In this document: piece after piece, positions 1 to 5,903 of the stretch
How positions within the stretch are numbered: the first letter of the stretch is position 1
Layout of the letters: every line of letters starts with the position of its first letter
Assembly: GCA_003140115.1 (NCBI GenBank)
Contig: PLIQ01000147.1
Coordinates: forward strand, 2,471 to 10,617
DNA: 8,147 nt
DNA from: Actinomycetota bacterium
Lineage (GTDB): Bacteria > Actinomycetota > Actinomycetes > Streptosporangiales > Streptosporangiaceae
Direction of reading: 5' to 3'
Program-made: the position numbers and the translations under genes
The notes under the pieces: generated by a model
Seen by the model: only the letters and a program-made list of their open reading frames with translations
Told to the model about the DNA's origin: nothing
The model's database searches: none

Positions 1-87
1 CGCATCGGGTCGTAACTAGCGCCGGACGTCGTCACCAATCCCGTCCCCTTCCATCTCCCAGATCAAATAGCCCGAAGATCATGCACC

Positions 88-105
88 GTCATCCTCCAGA
101 TTGAT
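88..105. promoter_or_regulatory. candidate response-regulator site before the kinase gene
   Basis: The 18 bases GTCATCCTCCAGATTGAT match the core of the palindrome at 2059-2076 (GTCATCCCCGGGAATGAC) at 13 of 18 positions, including the whole left half GTCATCC and TGA in the right half. The right arm is degenerate, so dyad symmetry is weak. The site ends 16 bp before the kinase start codon and would overlap a core promoter, which could mean autoregulation. No convincing -35/-10 pair or Shine-Dalgarno sequence is visible elsewhere in bases 1-121. The role is inferred from the similarity and from position only. Confidence 0.3.
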
Positions 106-121
106 GCGCTGAACAACCCCG

Positions 122-1387
122 GTGGTTACCGTCAGTGTTGTGGCTAGGGATATTTCCGCCGGGGCCCGGTCGCGCGGACCTACGGCGCTCAGCCAGCCCC
201 GCTGGCTGCCCGCCGTGCTCGTCAGTTGCGCGGCCCTGATAACGCTGACTGTAATGGCCGGACCGTACCTGCACGGCGCGGGCAAGCGCGTGGTTCTCGC
301 GTGGGTGCTGTGCTTCCCGATCGCGGCCCTGCGGCGCTGGCCACTGCCGGTGCTGGCGACCGCCACCGCCGCCAACGCGCTGGTCATGGCCGGGGGCAAC
401 GCCCCGCTGCCGCTCGGCATCATGCTCGGTCTCGCGTCGTTCCTGGCCGCCTCGCGCCTGCCGAGACGGCTGTCCATCGTCGCGGCCGCGGCCAGCGCCG
501 TGGTCCTCGGCGCAGCGCTCGTGTACGCCGCGGTTACGGCCAGGCAGGACACCCTCGCCGTCGCCGCCGTGGAAGGCTTCCTGCCGCTGGTGGCCGGCTG
601 GTTCACCGGCGACAGCGTCGCGGCGCGCCGGCGCTACCTGGCCGGGCTGGCCAGACAAGCCCAGAAAGAGCAAGCCGCCGAGGCCGAACGCGCCCGCCAG
701 CAGGTCCGCGAGGAGCGGGTCCGCATCGCCCGCGAACTGCACGACGTCGTGGCCCACACCCTCGCCGTGATCACCGTCCAGGCCGGCGTCGGCCGGCGCC
801 TCATGGCCAAACGCCCGGAGGAGGCAGGCGCCGCCCTCGAATCCATTGAAAATATCGGCCGAACGGCCCAGGAAGAACTGCACGTAGTACTCGGGCTCTT
901 GCGTGACGAGGAGCATCGAACGGCCACCCTGACCCCGGCCCCGAAACTCGTCGACGTCAAGGCGCTGGTCGACACCGTCCGGACCTCGGGCACCCCGGTG
1001 GACCTGCACCTGTCCGGGACCGACCGACCGCTGTCCCCGGCGCTCGAGCTGTCGGTCTACCGCGTCATCCAGGAGGCGCTCACCAACGTCGTCAAGCACG
1101 CCCCAGGCGCCCGCGCCGCGGTCAGCCTGGCCGTCTCCGACCGCGAGATCCTGCTCGACGTCACCGACGACGGCGGCCCGGCCAGGCTCCCCACACTCGC
1201 GGCCACACTCGCGGCCACACTCCCGGCCGAACCCCCGGCGGCCGGCGAGTGGCAAGCAGGCCCCGGCCACGGGATCGTCGGGATGCGCGAGCGGATCGCG
1301 GCGTTCGGCGGCTGGCTGGTCGCCGAGCCGCTGACCGGCCGGGGCTTCCGGGTGAACGCCCAGGTCCCGATCGATGGCGCGGGGTGA
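122..1387 (+). CDS. sensor histidine kinase, NarL-partner type (HisKA_3)
   Basis: A 421-aa membrane histidine kinase that would autophosphorylate and pass phosphate to the regulator encoded next. The N-terminal third has five or six hydrophobic segments (about residues 28-50, 55-70, 74-92, 96-112, 117-138, 145-162) joined by very short loops. There is thus no sizeable external sensor domain, suggesting intramembrane sensing or input from the partner transporter. A charged coiled-coil-like stretch (165-200) leads to the H-box RIARELHDVVAH, with phospho-acceptor His207. The HATPase domain shows the N-box (Asn322 in EALTNVVKHA), DDGG (349-352) and GHGIVGMRER (382-391). The ATP lid (353-375) contains a small tandem repeat. 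The GTG start is the first in frame after a stop at 110-112, but has no clear ribosome binding site; GTG at 140 is an alternative. It overlaps the regulator gene by GTGA. Confidence 0.93.
   Translation: MVTVSVVARDISAGARSRGPTALSQPRWLPAVLVSCAALITLTVMAGPYLHGAGKRVVLAWVLCFPIAALRRWPLPVLATATAANALVMAGGNAPLPLGIMLGLASFLAASRLPRRLSIVAAAASAVVLGAALVYAAVTARQDTLAVAAVEGFLPLVAGWFTGDSVAARRRYLAGLARQAQKEQAAEAERARQQVREERVRIARELHDVVAHTLAVITVQAGVGRRLMAKRPEEAGAALESIENIGRTAQEELHVVLGLLRDEEHRTATLTPAPKLVDVKALVDTVRTSGTPVDLHLSGTDRPLSPALELSVYRVIQEALTNVVKHAPGARAAVSLAVSDREILLDVTDDGGPARLPTLAATLAATLPAEPPAAGEWQAGPGHGIVGMRERIAAFGGWLVAEPLTGRGFRVNAQVPIDGAG
1191..1226 (+). repeat. three 12-bp tandem repeats inside the kinase ATP lid
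   Basis: The unit CCACACTCGCGG occurs at 1191-1202 and 1203-1214, and with one change (CCACACTCCCGG) at 1215-1226. It is in frame and encodes the repeating peptide TLAATLAATLPA between the DDGG and GHGIVGM boxes of the kinase. The variable ATP-lid loop can tolerate length change. Slippage in 12-bp steps would keep the reading frame. Confidence 0.9.
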
Positions 1388-2049
1388 CGACCAGGATTCT
1401 GGTCGTGGACGACCAGGCGCTGCTCCGCACCGCGTTCGCCTCGCTGATCGACGCCGAGGACGACCTGGAGGTCGTCGGCGAGGCGGCCGACGGCCGGCAG
1501 GCGGTCGAGCTCGCGGCCCGCCTCGCCCCGGACGTCGTCGTCATGGACGTCCGGATGCCGGTGCTGGACGGGATCGAGGCCACGCGGCAGATTTTTTCCG
1601 AACGAGGCCGTGGTGCCTGCCCCCGGGTCCTCATCCTCACCACGTTCGACCTGGACGAGTACGTCTTCGAGGCGCTGCGCGCCGGGGCAAGCGGGTTCGC
1701 GCTGAAGAGCCGTCCGCTTGAGGAACTGCTGACCGCGATCCGCACCGTCGCCGCCGGCGAGGCGCTACTGGCCCCGAGCGTGACGCGCCGGCTCATCGCG
1801 CACTTCACCGAGGCCGACCGCGCACCGAGGAAGGCCCCCCGCGGCCTGGACGAACTCACCGGGCGCGAGCGCGAGGTCCTGTCGCTAGTCGCCCGGGGCC
1901 TGTCCAACGCCGAACTCACCGAGACGCTGCACGTGAGCCTCCCGACGGTTAAGACCCACGTGAGCCGGATCCTGACCAAGCTCGGCGCCCGCGACCGGAC
2001 CCAGCTCGTCGTCCTCGCCTACGAATCTGGCCTGGTCACCACGCCCTGA
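1384..2049 (+). CDS. NarL/LuxR-family response regulator
   Basis: A 221-aa DNA-binding response regulator, the expected partner of the overlapping kinase gene. The receiver domain (about 4-120) has the acidic pair Asp9/Asp10, phospho-acceptor Asp55 in VVVMDVRMP, Thr86/Thr87 and Lys108 in ALKSRP, where LLKD is more usual. The C-terminal LuxR-type helix-turn-helix spans about 156-215, with LTGREREVLSLVARGLSNAEL and the recognition helix LPTVKTHVSRILTKL. The GTG at 1384 overlaps the kinase stop (GTGA) and places the first beta strand (RILVVDD) directly at the N-terminus, as in the family; a longer frame back to 1249 only reads through the kinase gene. Codons around 1588-1615 (ATT TTT TCC GAA CGA) are unusually AT-rich for this gene. 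It probably acts on the palindrome at 2057-2078 and controls the ABC genes; this is inferred from gene order. Confidence 0.94.
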   Translation: MTTRILVVDDQALLRTAFASLIDAEDDLEVVGEAADGRQAVELAARLAPDVVVMDVRMPVLDGIEATRQIFSERGRGACPRVLILTTFDLDEYVFEALRAGASGFALKSRPLEELLTAIRTVAAGEALLAPSVTRRLIAHFTEADRAPRKAPRGLDELTGREREVLSLVARGLSNAELTETLHVSLPTVKTHVSRILTKLGARDRTQLVVLAYESGLVTTP

Positions 2050-2056
2050 ACCCCGC

Positions 2057-2078
2057 GCGTCATCCCCGGGAATGACGC
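2057..2078. promoter_or_regulatory. 22-bp palindrome, probable operator of the ABC transporter genes
   Basis: Perfect arms GCGTCAT (2057-2063) and ATGACGC (2072-2078) flank an 8-bp centre CCCCGGGA that is itself nearly symmetric (CCCGGG). Only one base pair of the 22-bp dyad is mismatched (2064/2071). It lies in the only real gap of the kinase-regulator-ATPase-permease cluster, 58 bp before the ATPase start. There is no T-run after it, which argues against a terminator. NarL-type regulators bind such dyads as dimers, so the adjacent regulator is the obvious candidate. A single half-site GATGAC recurs at 2098-2103. I could not assign a firm -35/-10 downstream. Confidence 0.6.
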
Positions 2079-2136
2079 CCTTATCGTCCGCCCGCCTGAT
2101 GACAGCGCAATCGCTGCTCGGCCACGATGAGGCACG

Positions 2137-3327
2137 ATGAACGCCAACGACCTGCTCGCCGCCGGACCCGCTGTCACCGGACCCCATCAGTCCGTCCATG
2201 CTCCAGGAATCATCCTGGGCCTCGTGGTGCTCGCCGCCCTGGGCTATGGCGCGGTCCGCCTCACCCACCGCGTTCGCCTCAACCGCCCGCCAAGCCCGCG
2301 GCAAGAGCTGCCGAGCCGGGAGCCAACCGCCCCCAGCCCCGCGCCGGCCCCGCCGACGGCCCGCCGGGCACCCTCGACCTTCCAGCACCCGAACGGCGGC
2401 TGGGCGGTCGAGACCCACGGCCTGACCAAGCGGTTCGGCCCCACCGTCGCGGTCGACGACGTCGAGTTGCTCGTGCCGCGCGGCTCCGCCTTCGGCTACC
2501 TCGGCCCGAACGGCGCGGGCAAGACCACCCTGATCCGCACCTTGCTCGGCCTGACCAAGGCCAATGCCGGCACGATGGCGCTGCTCGGCACGCCGGTCCC
2601 GGCCGAGCGGAGCCGCGCCCTGGCCCGGGTCGGGGCGATCGTCGACGAGCCCCGCTTCCACCCGCACCTGACCGGCCGGGACAACCTCCGCCTGCTGGCC
2701 GCAGCCCGGGGCGGCGACGCTGACCAGCGCATCGCCCCCTCGCTGGCCCGGGTCGGCCTGGCCGAACGGGCCGGGGACAAGGTCGCGACGTACTCGATGG
2801 GCATGCGCCAGCGCCTGGGCGTGGCCGCGTGCCTGCTCGCCGACCCCGAACTGCTCATCCTGGACGAGCCCATGAACGGGCTCGACCCGGCCGGCATGCA
2901 CGAGATGCGGGCGATGATCGCCAGCCTGGCCGGCGAGGGCCGCACCGTCGTGCTGTCGTCGCACCTGCTCGATGAGGTGCAGCGCACCTGCGACGCGGTG
3001 GCGATCGTCGACCACGGCCGGGTGATCCGGCAGGGTTCCATCGACGAGCTGATCCGCGGCGCGGGTGCCGCGGTCGTGCAGGTCGACTGCGCCGAACCCG
3101 CCCGGGCCAAACAGCTCGTCGACGACGCGGGCATCGCCGCGGGCACGGCCATCACCGACACCGGGCTGGCCGTGACCCTGCCGGCCGGGGCGTCGCGTGA
3201 GGTCGTCGCCGACCTCAACCGGCGCCTGGTCGGGGCCGGGATCGACGTGTACGGCCTCCGGGAGGTCCAGGCGTCGCTGGAGGACTGGTTCTTGTCCGTG
3301 ACGAGCCGACTGGGAGAGCCATCGTGA
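2137..3327 (+). CDS. ABC exporter ATPase with an N-terminal membrane anchor
   Basis: A 396-aa ATPase of the bacitracin/daunorubicin-type exporter group (BcrA/DrrA-like), which should power the permease encoded next. Its nucleotide-binding domain starts near residue 91: Walker A GPNGAGKT (123-130), EEP-type loop in place of the Q-loop (VDEPRFHPHLTG, 169-180), signature SMGMRQR (220-226), Walker B LLILDEP with Glu244, D-loop NGLD (247-250) and H-loop His276. A C-terminal accessory region (about 310-390) follows. Unusually, residues 1-85 hold a hydrophobic helix (about 23-41) followed by Arg-rich residues (41-50) and a Pro/Ala-rich linker (51-80). This predicts an outside-in anchor with the ATPase in the cytoplasm. 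ATG at 2137 follows GAGG (2129-2132) with short spacing. No in-frame ATG or GTG lies between the hydrophobic segment and the domain, so the extension is not simply a start-site error. It overlaps the permease gene by GTGA. Confidence 0.92.
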   Translation: MNANDLLAAGPAVTGPHQSVHAPGIILGLVVLAALGYGAVRLTHRVRLNRPPSPRQELPSREPTAPSPAPAPPTARRAPSTFQHPNGGWAVETHGLTKRFGPTVAVDDVELLVPRGSAFGYLGPNGAGKTTLIRTLLGLTKANAGTMALLGTPVPAERSRALARVGAIVDEPRFHPHLTGRDNLRLLAAARGGDADQRIAPSLARVGLAERAGDKVATYSMGMRQRLGVAACLLADPELLILDEPMNGLDPAGMHEMRAMIASLAGEGRTVVLSSHLLDEVQRTCDAVAIVDHGRVIRQGSIDELIRGAGAAVVQVDCAEPARAKQLVDDAGIAAGTAITDTGLAVTLPAGASREVVADLNRRLVGAGIDVYGLREVQASLEDWFLSVTSRLGEPS

Positions 3328-4457
3328 CCACCACCGAGCCCTCGCTGTCCGAAGGACGATCCGCCGCGCCCGGGCCCGGCCGGCGGCGGGCGCCGAGGAC
3401 CAGCGCCTGGCTGCCCACCTGGGCTCTGATCACCACCAAGAACCTGGAGCTCCGCAAGCGCCGCGGTCTCATGATCACCGCCGTGGTGCTGATCGTGGTG
3501 CCGACCGTCCTCGTCCTGGGCCTGCGGCTGCTGTTCCACGCGATCGATCCGCACAGCAACGGCCCGGCCGGCTCTCCGGACCTTTTCTCCCAGCTGAGCA
3601 ACCTGACGGCCGAGTTCGGGTTCATCGCCGCCGCGGCCCTCGGCGCCGCGGCCGGGACGACGGACCTGTCCGAGGGCGTGTTCCGCCACCTGGTCATCAC
3701 CGGCCGCTCGCGGCTGGCCCTCTACCTGGCGCGCATCCCGGCCGGCCTGGCCATCTTGATCCCGATGGTGGCCCTGGCCTTCCTCATGAACTGCCTGGTC
3801 ACCAGCTATGAGGGCACCCCGCCACCCACGTCGGTCAGCCTGTACGGCCTCAACGCCCCGGAGCATCTCGACCAGGCCGGGCTGCGGACCTGGCTCCTGC
3901 TCAATCCGCAGCAATCCGCCAACGGGCTCCCGATCCAGGTCGGCCCGGCCACCACCCCGGCGCAGATCCGCTCGGCGATCAACGGGGGCATCGCCGGCTT
4001 CTACGCCGACTACACCGCCAGTGAGATCTCCGGTGCCATCCCGGCTGACAACGAGATGGCCAAGATCGGGTTGTGGCTCGAGCTCGACGTCGGGATCGCG
4101 TTCCTGGTCGGCCTCGGCTTCGGGTCGCTCACCGGGCAGCGGACGACCACGACCATCGTGCTGATCGCGCTGGAGATCATCGTGACCCCGATCCTGGCCG
4201 CCCACGTGATCCCCTACTTCATCGACGGCCAGCGGCTCATCATCGGCATCGCGATGGACCAGCTCCGCCCGGCGGCGCTGGCCCCCGCCCCCGGCACGGT
4301 CGGCGGCGGCGGCGGCCCGGGCCACGCTCTGTTCGGCGGGCGGGGAGCCCTCGGCATCCCGGCGATGCCGACCTGGGCGATGATCTCGGTGATCGTCGGC
4401 TGGATCGTCGGCTGGTCCGGCCTCGGCGCCTGGCGGATGGTGACCCGCGACGCCTGA
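3324..4457 (+). CDS. ABC-2 type transporter permease
   Basis: A 377-aa integral membrane protein, the channel-forming partner of the preceding ATPase. Six membrane segments are visible at about 49-72, 97-112, 134-158, 247-268, 275-298 and 350-372, with an Arg-rich cytoplasmic N-terminus (about 11-47). This topology leaves two large loops outside: about 159-246 (some 88 residues, polar, with little similarity I recognise) and about 299-349, which contains a glycine run. Such loops are longer than in a minimal ABC-2 permease and could contact substrate or a partner. The GTG start overlaps the ATPase stop (GTGA) and follows a good GGGAGAG Shine-Dalgarno (3312-3318). With the kinase and regulator upstream, export of an antibiotic, peptide or lipid is likely; the substrate cannot be told. 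Confidence 0.88.
   Translation: MTTTEPSLSEGRSAAPGPGRRRAPRTSAWLPTWALITTKNLELRKRRGLMITAVVLIVVPTVLVLGLRLLFHAIDPHSNGPAGSPDLFSQLSNLTAEFGFIAAAALGAAAGTTDLSEGVFRHLVITGRSRLALYLARIPAGLAILIPMVALAFLMNCLVTSYEGTPPPTSVSLYGLNAPEHLDQAGLRTWLLLNPQQSANGLPIQVGPATTPAQIRSAINGGIAGFYADYTASEISGAIPADNEMAKIGLWLELDVGIAFLVGLGFGSLTGQRTTTTIVLIALEIIVTPILAAHVIPYFIDGQRLIIGIAMDQLRPAALAPAPGTVGGGGGPGHALFGGRGALGIPAMPTWAMISVIVGWIVGWSGLGAWRMVTRDA
4302..4316 (+). repeat. (GGC)5 microsatellite in the permease gene
   Basis: Five consecutive GGC triplets encode Gly326-Gly330 or so, in the predicted external loop before the last membrane helix. The repeat is in frame, so slippage would change the loop length by single glycines without breaking the gene. 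Confidence 0.8.
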
Positions 4458-4467
4458 CCCGCCCCGC

Positions 4468-5787
4468 TTACCCGTGGCGCTCGGCGCTCAGGTGCTGGCG
4501 GTACAGTCCGGCGACACGGAACGCCAGGTCGAGAGACTGGCTGCGGTTAAGGCGGGGGTCGCACGCGGTCTCATACCGGTAAGCCAGGTCGCTTTCCGCG
4601 ATGGGCTGCCCGCCGCCGATGCACTCGGTCACGTCGTCGCCGGTGAACTCGATGTGCAGGCCACCAGGGTGGGTGCCGAGCGCGCGGTGCACCTCGAAGA
4701 AACCGGCCACCTCGTCCAGCACGTCATCGAAGTACCGTGTCTTTTGCCCGGTCGCCGCCTCCACGGTGTTGCCGTGCATCGGGTCGCACGCCCAGACGAC
4801 CTCGGCGCCGCTGGCCGCTACCTTCTCCACCAGCGGTGGCAGCGCGTCGCGCACCCGGCCCGCGCCCATCCGGGTGATCAGCGTGAGCCGGCCAGGCTCG
4901 CGGTCCGGGTCCAGGGCCGCGATCAGCGCGAGCACCTCCTGCGCACCGGCCGCCGGGCCGATCTTGACCGCTACCGGATTGCCGACCCGGCGCGCGAACT
5001 CGACGTGGGCGCCGCCGGGATCACGGGTGCGCTCGCCGATCCACAGCAGGTGAGCCGACAGGTCATAGGCACGCCCGCTCCGCGGGTCGGTCCGGGTCAG
5101 CGCCTGCTCATAGTCAAGGAGCAGCGCCTCGTGGCTGGAGTAGAACTCCACGGCGCGGAACTGTTCGGGGTCAGCCCCGCAGGCGTGCATGAAGGCAATC
5201 GCCCGGTCGATCTCGCCCGCCAGCCGCTCATAGCGCTGCCCGGCCGGGCTGCGGGCCACGAAGTCCTGGTTCCAGGCATGGACCTGGCGCAGGTCGGCAT
5301 ACCCGCCGCTGGCGAAGGCCCGGCACATGTTCAGCGTGACCGACGAGCAGTGATAAGCATCGAGCAGCCGGCCTGGGTCAGGCGTCCTGGCCGCGGCGGT
5401 GAACTCGATCCCGTTCACCGCGTCGCCCCGGTACACCGGAAGCTCCACGCCGTCCCGGACCTCGGTCGCCGCCGACCGGGGCTTGGCGAACTGGCCCGCC
5501 ATGCGGCCGACCTTGACCACCGGCACGCTGGCCGCGTACGTCAGCACGACGGCCATCTGCAACAGCGTCCGCAGCTTGCCCCGGATGCCGTCAGCGGTCA
5601 TCCCGGCGAACGTCTCCGCACAGTCGCCGCCCTGCAGCAAGAACGCCTCACCGCGCGCTACCGAGGCCAGCCGCTCTTTCAGCTGGTCGCATTCGCCCGC
5701 GAACACCAGCGGCGGCAGGTTCTCCAACCCGCGCACCACCGCCTCGAGCCGCCCCCGGTCCGGCCACTGCGGCTGCTGAAGAGTCAC
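4468..5787 (-). CDS. class II 3-deoxy-7-phosphoheptulonate (DAHP) synthase
   Basis: A 439-aa cytoplasmic enzyme that condenses phosphoenolpyruvate and erythrose 4-phosphate to DAHP, the first step of the shikimate pathway to aromatic amino acids. It aligns throughout, as remembered, with the Mycobacterium tuberculosis class II enzyme at an offset of 31 residues. Metal ligands Cys56 (GGDCAETF), His338 (DPMHGNT), Glu380 (HIEF) and Asp410 (ETACDPRLN) are present, as are substrate residues Arg95, Glu252, Lys275 and Arg306. The N-terminus is about 30 residues shorter than in M. tuberculosis, where that extension belongs to the oligomer and effector sites, so feedback control may differ. The GTG start is fixed by an in-frame TAG 12 bp upstream and lacks a clear Shine-Dalgarno. 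It could be the housekeeping enzyme or a copy serving secondary metabolism; no such cluster is visible nearby. Its stop is 10 bp from the convergent permease stop. Confidence 0.95.
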   Translation of the reverse strand: MTLQQPQWPDRGRLEAVVRGLENLPPLVFAGECDQLKERLASVARGEAFLLQGGDCAETFAGMTADGIRGKLRTLLQMAVVLTYAASVPVVKVGRMAGQFAKPRSAATEVRDGVELPVYRGDAVNGIEFTAAARTPDPGRLLDAYHCSSVTLNMCRAFASGGYADLRQVHAWNQDFVARSPAGQRYERLAGEIDRAIAFMHACGADPEQFRAVEFYSSHEALLLDYEQALTRTDPRSGRAYDLSAHLLWIGERTRDPGGAHVEFARRVGNPVAVKIGPAAGAQEVLALIAALDPDREPGRLTLITRMGAGRVRDALPPLVEKVAASGAEVVWACDPMHGNTVEAATGQKTRYFDDVLDEVAGFFEVHRALGTHPGGLHIEFTGDDVTECIGGGQPIAESDLAYRYETACDPRLNRSQSLDLAFRVAGLYRQHLSAERHG

Positions 5788-5793
5788 CCGCCC

Positions 5794-5822
5794 AGGCTAG
5801 CGGTCCCGCCGCTCGCGCAGTC
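5794..5822 (-). promoter_or_regulatory. candidate leaderless promoter of the DAHP synthase gene
   Basis: On the minus strand TAGCCT (5794-5799) fits the actinobacterial -10 pattern TANNNT. It lies 6 bp before the GTG start, so transcription could begin at or near the start codon. A weak -35 candidate GACTGC (5817-5822) sits 17 bp further upstream. The absence of a ribosome binding site supports a leaderless message. The -35 match is poor and the call is tentative. Confidence 0.35.
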
Positions 5823-5839
5823 CGATCCGTCCGGGGAGG

Positions 5840-5903
5840 ACCTAGCCCGCGTAGGCCGCCAGGGCCGGCGAAAACCTAGCCCGCGTAGGCCGCCAGGGCC
5901 GGC
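5840..5903. repeat. 34-bp tandem duplication over the 3' end of the peptidase gene
   Basis: Thirty identical bases occur at 5840-5869 and 5874-5903, offset by 34 bp. On the minus strand the right-hand copy encodes the last residues PALAAYAG and the TAG stop of the S53 peptidase; the left-hand copy repeats the same bases in the intergenic region, in another frame because 34 is not a multiple of three. It therefore lies between the peptidase stop and the DAHP synthase promoter. Replication slippage is the simplest origin. Confidence 0.92.

Noticed and set aside
89..1270. 393-codon open frame on the minus strand opposite the kinase
   Set aside because: The product is Gly/Arg/Asp-rich and featureless, while the plus strand encodes a complete kinase.
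1588..1615. AT-rich codon patch with a T6 run in the regulator gene, considered as an insertion or frameshift scar
   Set aside because: The reading frame and receiver-domain motifs continue normally on both sides, and the patch falls in a variable loop before beta strand 4. Ordinary variation explains it.
2057..2078. Reading the palindrome as an intrinsic terminator of the regulator gene
   Set aside because: There is no T-run after it, the stem is only 7 bp with an inner mismatch, and the dyad has operator-like symmetry.
2127..2723. Open frame from ATG 2127, 10 bp before the ATPase start
   Set aside because: It is in a different frame and gives Arg/Pro-rich sequence without motifs; the ATPase frame contains all ABC motifs.
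2496..4325. 609-codon open frame on the minus strand opposite the ABC genes
   Set aside because: It reads antisense through two clearly recognisable ABC genes, and its product is low-complexity Arg/Gly/Ala-rich sequence with no motif. Long antisense frames are expected in high-GC coding DNA.
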